From: Pseudoruegeria aquimaris
GTDB lineage: Bacteria; Pseudomonadota; Alphaproteobacteria; Rhodobacterales; Rhodobacteraceae
Length of the DNA stretch: 64,000 bases
NCBI RefSeq assembly: GCF_900172235.1
Contig: NZ_FWFQ01000009.1
Coordinates: 62,001-126,000 of the forward strand
Direction: 5' to 3'
A program made the translations under genes and the position numbers. A model generated the notes under the pieces. That model saw only the letters and a program-made list of their open reading frames with translations. It did not search any database and was not told the origin of the DNA. Each line of letters starts with the position of its first letter. Position 1 is the stretch's first letter. Below are positions 29,649 through 38,656 of this stretch, one piece after another.

Positions 29649-30653
29649 ATGGCCGCCGTGAACGCCGACCCCGGATACAGCCTCGTTGCCGACATCGGCG
29701 GCACCAACACGCGCGTGGCGCTCGCCCGCGGCACCGCGCTGCAGGACGGCAGCGTCAAGCGCTTCCGCAACGCCGATTTCCCCGGGCTGGAAACCATCCT
29801 GCGCACCTATCTGGAGGGCGAGGGCGTGGCCGCCTGCGCCGGCGCCTGCGTGGCCGCCGCCGGGCCGGTGCATGATGGCGTCGCCACCATGACGAACCTC
29901 GACTGGACGATCGACAAGCCGATGCTCGCCCGCGCCACCGGCGCGAAGGCCACGGCGATCCTGAACGATCTCCAGGCGCAGGGGCACGCGATCGGGCACC
30001 TGTCGCCCGAGGTGCTGCGCCCGGTGATCGACGCCCACGGCGACAAGCCCCAGCCCGGCCCCAACGCCGCGAAACTGGTGATCGGCGTGGGCACCGGCTT
30101 CAACATCGCCGCCGTCTACGACACCGCGCAGGGCCGGCTCGTGACCCCGTCGGAAGCCGGCCACGCCAGCCTTCCGGCGCGCACCGAAGACGATCTGCGC
30201 CTGTGCACCTACCTCGAAACGATCCACGGCTTTCCCTCCGTGGAGGATGCGATCTCGGGCCGCGGGCTGGAGCGCATCTACGACTGGCTCGGCAAGGAAG
30301 CCGGCGATCCGGCCGAGAAATCCGCCGCCGACATCATGGCCGGCGCCAACGACGGCTCCGATGCGCGCGCCGTGAAGGCCGTGGCCTGCTTCACCCGGCT
30401 CCTGGGCTCGGTGGCGGGCAACATGGCGCTGATCCACCTGCCCTTCGGCGGCATCTACCTCGTGGGCGGCGTCGCGCGCGCGTTCCTGCCCCACTACGGC
30501 CCTCACGGCTTCACCGAGGCCTTCCGCGACAAGGGCCGCTTCGCCGGGTTCATGCAGAATTTCGACGTGACGGTGATCGAGGACGATTACGCCGCCCTCA
30601 CCGGCTGCGCCCACCACCTCGCCGCTCTGATGGGCGAGTCGGGCGCGCTTTGA
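29649..30653 (+). CDS. glk: Glucokinase (ROK-unrelated Glk type)
   Basis: 334 residues. The phosphate loop is VADIGGTNTRVALARG near the N-terminus, followed by the sugar region TNLDWTIDKPML and AILNDLQAQGHAI, GVGTGFNIAAVYD and a late LVGGVARAFLPHYG. It matches the proteobacterial glucokinase family. It phosphorylates glucose freed by AglA and the GH1 enzyme to glucose 6-phosphate. Last gene of the aglR-bgl-glk unit; convergent with ackA. Confidence 0.94.
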   Translation: MAAVNADPGYSLVADIGGTNTRVALARGTALQDGSVKRFRNADFPGLETILRTYLEGEGVAACAGACVAAAGPVHDGVATMTNLDWTIDKPMLARATGAKATAILNDLQAQGHAIGHLSPEVLRPVIDAHGDKPQPGPNAAKLVIGVGTGFNIAAVYDTAQGRLVTPSEAGHASLPARTEDDLRLCTYLETIHGFPSVEDAISGRGLERIYDWLGKEAGDPAEKSAADIMAGANDGSDARAVKAVACFTRLLGSVAGNMALIHLPFGGIYLVGGVARAFLPHYGPHGFTEAFRDKGRFAGFMQNFDVTVIEDDYAALTGCAHHLAALMGESGAL

Positions 30654-30677
30654 CGCATTAGATCCCGTCCGGTTTCG

Positions 30678-30696
30678 CCCAACAGGCACTGTTGGG
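30678..30696. terminator. Hairpin between convergent glk and ackA
   Basis: CCCAACAG-GCA-CTGTTGGG, perfect 8-bp arms with a triloop, followed by a second GC-rich stem (about 30697-30731). Neither has a clear T run. It probably marks the ends of both convergent transcripts. Confidence 0.5.
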
Positions 30697-30795
30697 CCGC
30701 GCCGTCCCGCCCCCACGGGGCGGCGCGACTGCGCCTCCCCTCGGGACGGCGCTACCGTTGCGCAGGGCCGCTCCCCCGAGTTTGCATTGCCCCTC

Positions 30796-31947
30796 CTATC
30801 CCAGCAGCCGTGCCGCGTGGCGGGCGATGACGCCCTCCTCGTCGGTCGGAATCACGAAGGCCCGTTTCGCACTCCCTTCCGCGGTGATCTCCGGGCCATG
30901 CTCGGCGTTTCGCACCGCATCCGGCGTGAAACCGAGCCATGAACAGCCTTCGAGAATGGCCTGCCGGACAGGGGCCGCGTGCTCGCCGATGCCTGCGGTG
31001 AACACCAGCGCGTCGATCCCGCCGAGCGCCGCGGCCATTTCGGCCACGCACCCCACCGCGCGGTAGACGAAGAGATCCACCGCCTCGCGGGCCTCCGGCG
31101 CCTCGCTCGCCAGCAGGTCGCGCATGTCGCTCGACAGACCCGACACGCCCAGAAGCCCCGACTGCCCGCCCAGAAGCGCCTCGAGCGTTCCGGGCCCGTA
31201 GCCCTTCTCGCGCATCAGGTGCAGCAGCACCCCCGGATCGATGCTGCCGCAGCGCTTGCCCATCACCAGCCCGTCCAGCGCGGTGAACCCCATGCTCGTG
31301 GCGTGGCTTCTGCCATTGCGAAGCGCGCAGGCCGAAGCCCCGTGACCGAGGTGCAGCACGACGGCGCGCTCAACGTTTTTCCCCGCGATCACGGGGAGTT
31401 GCGCGGCGATATGCTCGTAGGACAGCCCGTGGAACCCGTAGCGCAGGATGCCTTCGGCGGTCAGTTCGCGCGGGATCGCGAAGATCTGCGCAAGGCGCGG
31501 CTGGCTGCGGTGGAAGGCGGTGTCGAAACAGCCCACCTGAACCGCCTGCGGCAAAGCCGCCTGCGCCGCCCGCACCCCGGCGAGGTTGTGCGGCTGGTGG
31601 GCGGGCGCGAGCGGCACGAGGGCTTCGAGCCGCGCCATGTCCTCGGGCCCCAACACGCAGGGCGCGCCATACTCCCGCCCGCCATGCACGATGCGGTGGC
31701 CCACCGCGGCGATCTCCAGATCCGCCCCCTGCGCCAGCAGCCGCGCGATGACCCAGGCCAGGACGGCGCCGTGGCCGGCCTCGGTAGGCAGGCCCGTCTC
31801 CTGCACCTCACCAGCAAGGGCGATCCTTGGCCCCGCGCCGATGCGCTCGGCCTGCCCGGAGAGGATTTCGGATTGGGTTTCAGCATCGTAGAGGCCGAAC
31901 TTCAGAGAGGACGAGCCGGCATTCAGAACAAGGATCGCGCGGCTCAT
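30796..31947 (-). CDS. ackA: Acetate kinase
   Basis: 383 residues. The N-terminal signature is ILVLNAGSSSLKFGLYD; further blocks are RIVHGGREYGAP, FDTAFHRSQPRLAQIFAIP, GYGPGTLEAL and VFTAGIGEHAAPVRQAI. It interconverts acetate plus ATP with acetyl phosphate. It overlaps the MaoC-Pta gene by 4 bases, giving a two-gene acetyl-phosphate unit. Confidence 0.95.
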   Translation of the reverse strand: MSRAILVLNAGSSSLKFGLYDAETQSEILSGQAERIGAGPRIALAGEVQETGLPTEAGHGAVLAWVIARLLAQGADLEIAAVGHRIVHGGREYGAPCVLGPEDMARLEALVPLAPAHQPHNLAGVRAAQAALPQAVQVGCFDTAFHRSQPRLAQIFAIPRELTAEGILRYGFHGLSYEHIAAQLPVIAGKNVERAVVLHLGHGASACALRNGRSHATSMGFTALDGLVMGKRCGSIDPGVLLHLMREKGYGPGTLEALLGGQSGLLGVSGLSSDMRDLLASEAPEAREAVDLFVYRAVGCVAEMAAALGGIDALVFTAGIGEHAAPVRQAILEGCSWLGFTPDAVRNAEHGPEITAEGSAKRAFVIPTDEEGVIARHAARLLG

Positions 31948-33338
31948 GCGGAAAGCTCCGGCTTGCGGCGCACGAAAAGCTGCGCCATGGCGGCCGAAGC
32001 CACGCGGGAAATCTCGCCGTCGGCGCGGCTGGTGAGCATGATCGGCACCCGCGCGCCGAGCACCAGCCCGGCGCTCTCCGCTCCGGCCAGGTACATCAGC
32101 TGCTTCGCGATCATGTTGCCCGCCTCCAGATCCGGCGCCACGAGAATGTCGGCCTGCCCGGCCACGGGCGAGGTGATGCCCTTCGTCTGCGCCGCGGCCA
32201 GCGAGATCGCGTTGTCGAACGCCAGCGGCCCGTCCAGCAGCCCGCCGGTGATCTGGCCGCGATCGGCCATCTTGCAGAGCGCCGAGGCCTCAACGGTGGA
32301 AGGGATCTTCGGCATGATCGTTTCCACGGCGGAGAGGATCGCCACCTTCGGCACCGCCACCCCCATGCTGCGCACCAGTTCGATGGCGTTCTGCACGATG
32401 TCGGCCTTCACGGCGAGATCGGGGAAGATGTTGATCGCGGCGTCGGTGATGAACAGCGGCTTGGGGTAGCTGGGCACGTCCAGCGCGAAGACATGGCTCA
32501 TGCGCCGCTCGGTGCGCAGGCCGGTGGCCTTGTCGACGACGGCACCCATCACCTCGTCGGTGTGCAGCGCCCCCTTCATCAGCGCCTCCGCCCGCCCGGC
32601 GCGCACGAGCGCCACGGCCTCGGCCGCGGAGGCGTGGCTGTGGGGCGTATCGACGATCTCCGCGCCGTCAAGATCCAGCCCCTCCGCCTGCGCCGTGGCC
32701 CGGATGCGTGCCTCCGGCCCCACCAGAACCGGCGCGATCAGCCCGAGCCGGGCCGCCTGAAGCGCGCCGCCCAGCGAGACCGCATCGCAGGGGTGCACGA
32801 CGGCGGTGCGGATCGGATCCAGCGCCTCGGTGGCCTGCAGCAGCGCCTCGTAGGCCCCGCGCCGGCGGCGCAGCTGCACCTCGGGCAGATCCACGCGGGC
32901 ACGGCGGATCTTCTCCGTCGGTGCCGCCACCTCGGCCTCGCCCGAAATCAGCAGGCTGCCGTCGGCCCCTTCGCAGCGGCAGTCGAAGATCACCCGGTGC
33001 CCCTCGGCGTGCTTCGCGCGCACGGTGACGCGCGCGGTGACGGTATCGCCCAGCCCCACGGGCGCGTGGAAGCGCAGCGTCTGGCCCCGGTAGAGCGTGC
33101 CCGCGCCCGGAAGCTCGGTGCCCAGAAGCGTCGAGAACAGCGCCCCCGCCCACATGCCGTGGCCCACGATCCGGTGGCTGTCGGCCGCGGCGGCGAACTC
33201 GGCATCCATGTGGGCCGGGTTCACGTCGCCCGACATCACCGCGAAGAGATCGATGTCGCGGGTGGTGAGCGTCCGGGTCAGCGCCGCGCTGTCGCCGGGG
33301 GCGATCTCGTCGAAGGTGCGGTTTTCAAGGTAGTCCAT
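31944..33338 (-). CDS. pta: Bifunctional MaoC-like hydratase / phosphate acetyltransferase
   Basis: 464 residues from MDYLENRTFDEIAPGD; GGAG lies eight bases upstream, while the longer ORF lacks support. Residues 1-150 are a MaoC hot-dog domain with the hydratase dyad Asp38 and His43 in SGDVNPAHMD and a GHGMWAG motif. Residues about 155-464 are phosphate acetyl/butyryltransferase (TGLRTERRMSHVFA, AAINIFPDLAVKADI, DILVAPDLEAGNMIAKQL). It makes acetyl phosphate from acetyl-CoA for AckA; the role of the hydratase half is unclear. This fusion is known in alphaproteobacteria. Confidence 0.9.
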   Translation of the reverse strand: MDYLENRTFDEIAPGDSAALTRTLTTRDIDLFAVMSGDVNPAHMDAEFAAAADSHRIVGHGMWAGALFSTLLGTELPGAGTLYRGQTLRFHAPVGLGDTVTARVTVRAKHAEGHRVIFDCRCEGADGSLLISGEAEVAAPTEKIRRARVDLPEVQLRRRRGAYEALLQATEALDPIRTAVVHPCDAVSLGGALQAARLGLIAPVLVGPEARIRATAQAEGLDLDGAEIVDTPHSHASAAEAVALVRAGRAEALMKGALHTDEVMGAVVDKATGLRTERRMSHVFALDVPSYPKPLFITDAAINIFPDLAVKADIVQNAIELVRSMGVAVPKVAILSAVETIMPKIPSTVEASALCKMADRGQITGGLLDGPLAFDNAISLAAAQTKGITSPVAGQADILVAPDLEAGNMIAKQLMYLAGAESAGLVLGARVPIMLTSRADGEISRVASAAMAQLFVRRKPELSA

Positions 33339-33592
33339 GCCGGTCTCCAAACCCTGTGGCTGCGGCGCGCCGCGCCTGAAATGCGTCCGGTGCCGCGCGC
33401 CCCCCGATCGCACGGGCCGCCGCCTGCTCCCATGACTTGCATCAAACGCGCGCCCGGTCCAGTTCCGCGACGCCCGCCCGCAACCACCCGGCAACCGCCC
33501 GAGCGCGATTTCCCCCGCAATCGCAAAAGGCTGGACGCACATCCTCAAGGCGCTACTGTGGCCGGGATGTCCATCCGACGGAGACGCAAGGA

Positions 33593-33982
33593 ATGATGAA
33601 GATGCTGATCTCGGCCGTGTTCACGACACTGGCCAATGCGGTGGGGCTGCTGCTGGCGTGGCTGCTGCTGCCGAATTTCTCGATCGATTTCATATCGTTC
33701 GTGATCGTGGTGCTGCTGTTCACCGCCATCACGGTGGTGGCGGGGCCGCTGCTGACGAAGATGTCGCTCAAGAACCTGCCCGCGCTTCAGGGCGGGGTGG
33801 CGCTGGTGACGGTCTTCGTGGGCCTCGTGATCACCAACCTGATCCTGCCCGGCCTCACCATCGGCGGCATCTCCAACCTGCTGGCCGCAACGCTGCTGGT
33901 CTGGCTCGGCTCGCTGATCGCGGCGATCGTGCTGCCGATGTATCTGTTCAAGGAAACGCTGGAGAAGCACAAAGCTAAGTAA
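33593..33982 (+). CDS. Four-helix membrane protein, phage holin family IV-like
   Basis: 129 residues from MMKMLISAVFTTLANAV with AAGGA just before. Four hydrophobic helices fill the protein (about 4-27, 32-52, 68-90, 95-118), with a short charged end ETLEKHKAK. This matches the small 'phage holin family' membrane proteins found as stand-alone chromosomal genes; I see no phage genes around it and would not infer lysis. Function unknown. Monocistronic; convergent with cobT across a GC-rich structured stretch. Confidence 0.75.
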   Translation: MMKMLISAVFTTLANAVGLLLAWLLLPNFSIDFISFVIVVLLFTAITVVAGPLLTKMSLKNLPALQGGVALVTVFVGLVITNLILPGLTIGGISNLLAATLLVWLGSLIAAIVLPMYLFKETLEKHKAK

Positions 33983-34027
33983 GCACTCACAACAAAGTGC
34001 GGGCGTCGTGCTTTAGAGCAAAGCGCC

Positions 34028-34099
34028 TGCCCGGGTGGGCGCGAAACGCGCCCGCCATGGGGCGGGCGGGCGCGTGCCCGCCACTATCGTGACGGGCAG
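34028..34099. repeat. GC-rich nested hairpins between convergent genes
   Basis: GGGCGCG-AAA-CGCGCCC (34038-34054) lies inside an outer pair CTGCCCG (34028-34034) and CGGGCAG (34093-34099), with a further GCGGGC/GCCCGC-type stem between. Located between the holin-like gene and cobT, both ending here. Likely a shared transcript end. Confidence 0.5.
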
Positions 34100-34101
34100 A
34101 A

Positions 34102-35115
34102 TTAACCCTCAGACACCCCGGCTTCCGCGAAGGTCGCCATGCCGGAATGGCAGGCCACCGCCCCTTTCAGGATCTGGATCGCCAGCGCGCCGCCCGAGGC
34201 CTCGCCCAACCGCATCCCGAGATCCAGCAGGGGCTCCATCCCCAGTTTCGCCAGCGCCGCGCCATGGGCCTGTTCGGCGGAGCCATGCCCGGCCACCACG
34301 TGATCGAGCGCATCAGCGCTTTCGCGCGCCAGGCAGGAGAGCGCCGCGGTGCAAACGAAACCGTCCATGATCACCGGGATCGACAGCACGCGCGCGCGCA
34401 CCACCGCGCCCGCCATGGCCGCCAGTTCGCGCCCGCCGAGATTCGCGAGGATCTCGAGCCCGCCCCGCCCCGGATTCGCCGCCACGCCATCGGCCACCAC
34501 CTGCGCCTTGAGCGGCAGGGCCTCTTCGCTGATTCCAGTGCCGAGCCCCGTCCAGTCCAGCGCGCTGCCGCCGTGGAGCGCGAGGTAGATCGCCGCCGCC
34601 GAGGTGGTGTTGGCGATGCCCATCTCCCCGACGACGAGGAGATCGGCCTGCGGATCCACCGCGTTCCAGCCCGCCGCCAGCGCGGCAAGGAATTCGGCCT
34701 CGTTCATCGCCGGGCCTTGCGTGAAATCGGCGGTGGGGGTGTCGAGATCGAGCGGCACCACCGAAAGCGCAGCGCCCGCGGCCTTGCAGAGCTGGTTGAT
34801 CGCCGCGCCGCCGTGTTCGAAATTGGCCACCATCTGCACCGTCACCTCGCCCGGAAAGGCCGAGACCCCGCGCGCTGCGACACCGTGGTTGCCGGCGAAG
34901 ACGATGACCTGCGGCGACTCGACGGAGGGCCTGTCGGTCCCGCGCCAGCCGGCATACCAGATCGCCAGGTCCTCGAGCCGCCCCAAGGCGCCGGGCGGCT
35001 TGGTCAGCACGCCGTTGCGCGCACGCGCGGCCTGCGCGGCGGCGGCATCGGCCTTGGGCAGGGATTTCAGCAGGTCCGACCAGTCCTTCAGGGTCACGGG
35101 CTGCGATTGGCTCAT
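34102..35115 (-). CDS. cobT: Nicotinate-nucleotide-dimethylbenzimidazole phosphoribosyltransferase
   Basis: 337 residues. Marks are [19 protein letters not shown] near the N-terminus, [38 protein letters not shown] and a late [19 protein letters not shown] with the catalytic Glu region. It makes alpha-ribazole phosphate for the lower ligand of cobalamin. It stands alone here; the other late cobalamin genes are not in the window. No cobalamin riboswitch is visible in the 200 bases upstream. Confidence 0.95.
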   Translation of the reverse strand: MSQSQPVTLKDWSDLLKSLPKADAAAAQAARARNGVLTKPPGALGRLEDLAIWYAGWRGTDRPSVESPQVIVFAGNHGVAARGVSAFPGEVTVQMVANFEHGGAAINQLCKAAGAALSVVPLDLDTPTADFTQGPAMNEAEFLAALAAGWNAVDPQADLLVVGEMGIANTTSAAAIYLALHGGSALDWTGLGTGISEEALPLKAQVVADGVAANPGRGGLEILANLGGRELAAMAGAVVRARVLSIPVIMDGFVCTAALSCLARESADALDHVVAGHGSAEQAHGAALAKLGMEPLLDLGMRLGEASGGALAIQILKGAVACHSGMATFAEAGVSEG

Positions 35116-35292
35116 GGGATGGGCTCTCCTCGTCTTGCTCTCGCCCGCCTGTGTAGCGGCGCGCGGCCGGCAGGCAAAGCGGCAAAGGCGGCATGGCGCG
35201 GCGCCCCAGCGTCACAGGCGCCGGAGGCCACGCGAAGAACGCCCCGCAAGGGGCCGCAATAACGAAAATTTCCTAGATTGGCCTTTTCCTGT

Positions 35293-35313
35293 CCACCCCG
35301 CTTCAGGGGGTGG
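35293..35313 (-). terminator. Hairpin just after tRNA-Leu
   Basis: CCACCCC and GGGGTGG arms around a 7-base loop start two bases past the tRNA CCA end on the minus strand. There is no T run, so it may act in 3' processing or termination. Confidence 0.45.
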
Positions 35314-35314
35314 T

Positions 35315-35401
35315 TGGTGCGGTCGAGAAGACTCGAACTTCCACGGGAGTTACCCCACAGCGACCTCAACGCTGCGCGTCTACCAATTCCGCCACGACCG
35401 C
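35315..35401 (-). tRNA. tRNA-Leu (anticodon GAG)
   Basis: On the minus strand the gene begins GCGGTCGTGGCGG and ends CGACCGC-A-CCA, so the 7-bp acceptor stem is perfect and CCA is encoded. The D arm has AATTGGTAGAC. The anticodon stem-loop CAGCGTTGAGGTCGCTG presents GAG. A long variable arm and the T arm with GTTCGAGTC follow. It is an 87-base class II tRNA reading CUU/CUC codons. Confidence 0.95.
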
Positions 35402-35622
35402 ACGTGATCAGGTAGGTGAGGCGCTACTTAGCCCCTGCTTTTCGGGATGTGAAGCGGAAAAAACCGGTTTTCGAAAATTTTTTTGCCACGCCCCCGCGCG
35501 CTCCACCCCGGCCCCTTGCCAGCCCCATGCCAGCCCCCCTCCCCGCCCCCGGCCAGCGGCGCCGCTGGACAAGCGCGCGCCCCTTCGCTACCGCTCCGGC
35601 AGGCTGTCAGGAGAGGCACGAC

Positions 35623-36270
35623 ATGGTGGAATGGATCACCCGCGAGGGGTTGCTCGACTACGACGAGGCCGTGGCCTTCATGGAGGCGCGCGCCGCCGCG
35701 ATCGCGGCCGGCGAGGCCGAGGAGCTGATCTGGCTGGTGGAACATCCGCCGCTCTATACCGCGGGCACCTCGGCGCGGATCGAGGATCTCACCGACCCGG
35801 ACCGCTTCCCCGTCTACGAGACCAAGCGCGGCGGGCAGTATACCTACCACGGCCCCGGCCAGCGCGTCGTCTACGTGATGCTGGACGTGGGCCGGCGCGG
35901 GCGCGACGTGCGCCGCTTCGTGCAGCAGCTGGAGGAATGGGTGATCGCCACCCTGGCCGAATTCAACGTGAAGGGCGAGATCCGCGAAGGGCGCGTCGGC
36001 GTCTGGGTGCAGCGCCCCGAGAAGCCGCGCGGCCCGAGCGGCGCGGTGCGGGAGGACAAGATCGCCGCGATCGGCATCCGCCTGCGCAAATGGGTCAGCT
36101 TCCACGGCATCTCGATCAACGTGGAGCCGGACCTCGAACATTTCACCGGCATCGTGCCCTGCGGAATCACCGAACACGGGGTCACCAGCCTCGTGGACCT
36201 CGGCCTGCCGGTGACGATGAACGATCTGGACGTCGCCCTGCGCGCCCAGTTCGACACGGTGTTCGGCTGA
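35623..36270 (+). CDS. lipB: Octanoyltransferase LipB
   Basis: 215 residues from [17 protein letters not shown] with GGAGAGG upstream. Blocks are [33 protein letters not shown], and the catalytic pair: Lys in [12 protein letters not shown] and Cys in [15 protein letters not shown]. It transfers octanoate from ACP to lipoyl domains of the 2-oxoacid dehydrogenases. The ORF is open upstream into the tRNA spacer, but that part is low-complexity and unsupported. Confidence 0.95.
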   Translation: MVEWITREGLLDYDEAVAFMEARAAAIAAGEAEELIWLVEHPPLYTAGTSARIEDLTDPDRFPVYETKRGGQYTYHGPGQRVVYVMLDVGRRGRDVRRFVQQLEEWVIATLAEFNVKGEIREGRVGVWVQRPEKPRGPSGAVREDKIAAIGIRLRKWVSFHGISINVEPDLEHFTGIVPCGITEHGVTSLVDLGLPVTMNDLDVALRAQFDTVFG

Positions 36271-36369
36271 CGGCGCCGCCGGCCGGAGTGCTGCGACATC
36301 TGTGACGTTCCCAGGCGGCGCAAAAGGGCTATTGTCCTTCTCCGACAGCCATTGAAACGTGAGGCACAG

Positions 36370-36789
36370 ATGACCACCCAACGTATTCTCGCCACCATCG
36401 CCGCCCTTGCGCTCGCCACCCCCGCCCTCGCCGCCGGCGACGTGGCCAAGGGCGAAGCGGGCTTCAAGAAGTGCAAGGCCTGCCACATGATCGCCGACGG
36501 CGACAACGTGATCTTCAAGGGCGGCAAGACCGGCCCCAACCTCTACGGCGTGATCGGGCGCCAGGCCGGCTCCGTCGAGGGCTTCCGCTACGGCAACGAT
36601 CTGGTCGCCGCAGGCGAAGCCGGGCTGGTGTGGAACGAGGAAAACCTCGTTTCCTACCTCGCCGATCCGAAGAAGTTCCTGCAGGAAACGCTCGGTGACG
36701 GCGGCGCCAAATCCAAGATGAGCTTCAAGCTCACCAAGGGCGCGGAAGACGTGGTGGCCTACCTCGCCTCCGTCGGCGCGGCCCAGTAG
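36370..36789 (+). CDS. Class I c-type cytochrome, periplasmic
   Basis: 139 residues from MTTQRILATIAALALATP with a signal peptide cleaved near ALAAG. The haem site is CKACH (about residues 36-40), and the distal Met ligand is likely in KSKMSFKLTKGAEDV. The fold has the c550/c2-like elements GPNLYGVIGRQAGSVEGFRY and an end helix VVAYLAS. It should carry electrons to a terminal oxidase or other acceptor. It lies 155 bases upstream of ctaD, so delivery to the aa3 oxidase is a reasonable inference. Confidence 0.9.
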   Translation: MTTQRILATIAALALATPALAAGDVAKGEAGFKKCKACHMIADGDNVIFKGGKTGPNLYGVIGRQAGSVEGFRYGNDLVAAGEAGLVWNEENLVSYLADPKKFLQETLGDGGAKSKMSFKLTKGAEDVVAYLASVGAAQ

Positions 36790-36849
36790 GGCGGAACAGG
36801 GCGGAACCCGCAAACAAAAAAATGCGCTGCGGCGCTCTGATACATTGTC

Positions 36850-36882
36850 TCCGCCCCCCTGCATGCTTAAGAGGGGGGCGGA
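36850..36882. other. Perfect 11-bp hairpin between cytochrome c and ctaD
   Basis: TCCGCCCCCCT (36850-36860) and AGGGGGGCGGA (36872-36882) pair perfectly around the 11-base loop GCATGCTTAAG. There is no T run. It could end or protect the cytochrome c message, or be the 5' part of the ctaD leader. Confidence 0.7.
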
Positions 36883-36890
36883 ACGCGCTG

Positions 36891-36937
36891 CGGGAGGTGA
36901 CTCCCGGTGCGACAGAATCGAACTAGGGACCGGGAGG
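36891..36937 (+). promoter_or_regulatory. ctaD leader with two mutually exclusive hairpins, one covering the ribosome site
   Basis: CTCCCG (36901-36906) can pair with CGGGAG at 36891-36896 across a GTGA tetraloop, or as CTCCCGGT (36901-36908) with ACCGGGAG (36929-36936). The second pairing buries the Shine-Dalgarno GGGAGG (36932-36937), eight bases before the ctaD ATG. The two upstream and downstream CGGGAG copies compete for the same partner. A translational switch is inferred, not proven. Confidence 0.5.
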
Positions 36938-36944
36938 CACTTAC

Positions 36945-38618
36945 ATGGCGGACGCAGCCATTCAAGGCCATGACGAACACCATGACGAGCGCGGGTTCTT
37001 CACGCGCTGGTTCATGTCAACGAACCACAAGGATATCGGTATCCTTTATCTCTTCACCGCGGGCATCGTAGGCTTCATTTCCGTCGCCTTCACCGTCTAC
37101 ATGCGGCTGGAGCTGATGGAACCGGGCGTGCAGTACATGTGCCTGGAAGGCGCACGTTTCCTCGCATCCGACGAGGTCTGCACCCCCAACGGCCACCTCT
37201 GGAACGTGATGATCACCTATCACGGCGTGCTGATGATGTTCTTCGTCGTCATCCCGGCACTCTTCGGGGGCTTCGGCAACTACTTCATGCCGCTTCAGAT
37301 CGGCGCGCCTGACATGGCGTTCCCGCGGATGAACAACCTCTCCTACTGGATGTATGTCACCGGCGTGGCGCTCGGCGTGGCCTCCATGCTGGCCCCGGGT
37401 GGCAACGATCAGCTCGGCTCCGGCGTGGGCTGGGTGCTCTACCCGCCGCTCTCCACCAACGAAGGCGGCATGTCGATGGATCTGGCGATCTTCGCGGTGC
37501 ACGTCTCCGGCGCCTCCTCGATCCTCGGCGCGATCAACATGATCACCACCTTCCTGAACATGCGCGCCCCCGGCATGACGCTGCACAAGGTGCCGCTGTT
37601 CGGCTGGTCGATCTTCGTGACGTCCTGGCTCATCCTGCTGTCGCTGCCCGTGCTGGCCGGCGCCATCACGATGCTGCTGACGGACCGCAACTTCGGCACC
37701 ACCTTCTTCCAGCCCTCCGGCGGCGGTGACCCGATCCTCTACCAGCACATCCTGTGGTTCTTCGGCCACCCGGAAGTGTACATCATCATCGTTCCGGGCT
37801 TCGGCATCATCTCCCAGGTGATCGCGACCTTCGCGCGCAAGCCGATCTTCGGCTACCTGCCGATGGTCTACGCCATGGTGGCGATCGGTGTTCTGGGCTT
37901 CGTCGTCTGGGCGCACCACATGTACACCGTGGGCATGAGCCTGACGCAGCAGTCCTACTTCATGCTGGCCACGATGGTGATCGCGGTGCCCACCGGCATC
38001 AAGATCTTCTCCTGGATCGCCACGATGTGGGGCGGCTCGGTGGAATTCAAGACCCCGATGCTCTGGGCCTTCGGCTTCCTCTTCCTGTTCACCGTGGGCG
38101 GTGTGACGGGCGTGGTGCTCTCCCAGGCCGGCGTCGACCGCGCCTACCACGACACCTACTACGTGGTTGCCCACTTCCACTACGTGATGAGCCTCGGCGC
38201 CGTGTTCTGCATCTTCGCCGGCATCTACTACTGGATCGGCAAGATGAGCGGCCGCCAATACCCGGAATGGGCCGGCAAGCTGCACTTCTGGATGATGTTC
38301 ATCGGCGCGAACATGACCTTCTTCCCCCAGCACTTCCTGGGCCGTCAGGGCATGCCCCGCCGCTACATCGACTACCCGGAAGCCTTCGCTTACTGGAACA
38401 CCATCTCCAGCTGGGGCGCCTTCCTCTCCTTTGCCTCCTTCCTCTTCTTCATCGGCGTGGTGTTCTACACCCTGACCCGCGGCAAGAAGATCGAAGAAGA
38501 CAACTACTGGAACGAGTATGCCGACACGCTCGAGTGGACGCTGCCCTGCCCGCCGCCGGAGCACACCTTCGAAACCCTGCCCAAGCAGTCCGACTGGGAC
38601 AAGGGCCACGCCCACTGA
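36945..38618 (+). CDS. ctaD: Cytochrome c oxidase subunit I (aa3 type)
   Basis: 557 residues with twelve membrane helices. Key sites: haem a ligand in [15 protein letters not shown], the CuB and Tyr crosslink helix [16 protein letters not shown], the CuB His pair in [12 protein letters not shown], and the haem pair region [15 protein letters not shown]. It reduces O2 to water and pumps protons. It stands apart from ctaC/ctaG/ctaE, which are not in the window, as is common for ctaD in Rhodobacter relatives. The 5' leader is unusually structured. Confidence 0.97.
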   Translation: MADAAIQGHDEHHDERGFFTRWFMSTNHKDIGILYLFTAGIVGFISVAFTVYMRLELMEPGVQYMCLEGARFLASDEVCTPNGHLWNVMITYHGVLMMFFVVIPALFGGFGNYFMPLQIGAPDMAFPRMNNLSYWMYVTGVALGVASMLAPGGNDQLGSGVGWVLYPPLSTNEGGMSMDLAIFAVHVSGASSILGAINMITTFLNMRAPGMTLHKVPLFGWSIFVTSWLILLSLPVLAGAITMLLTDRNFGTTFFQPSGGGDPILYQHILWFFGHPEVYIIIVPGFGIISQVIATFARKPIFGYLPMVYAMVAIGVLGFVVWAHHMYTVGMSLTQQSYFMLATMVIAVPTGIKIFSWIATMWGGSVEFKTPMLWAFGFLFLFTVGGVTGVVLSQAGVDRAYHDTYYVVAHFHYVMSLGAVFCIFAGIYYWIGKMSGRQYPEWAGKLHFWMMFIGANMTFFPQHFLGRQGMPRRYIDYPEAFAYWNTISSWGAFLSFASFLFFIGVVFYTLTRGKKIEEDNYWNEYADTLEWTLPCPPPEHTFETLPKQSDWDKGHAH

Positions 38619-38656
38619 GGGCGGCCTGACCCAGCCTAGCTGACGAAGCATCGAAG

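Noticed and set aside
33593-33982. Prophage remnant, based on the holin-like protein
   Set aside because: No other phage gene, integrase or attachment repeat is near; this protein type occurs as a stand-alone chromosomal gene.
35116-35314. Possible cobalamin riboswitch upstream of cobT
   Set aside because: No B12-box-like core is seen in either orientation and the space is shorter than a full element plus promoter.
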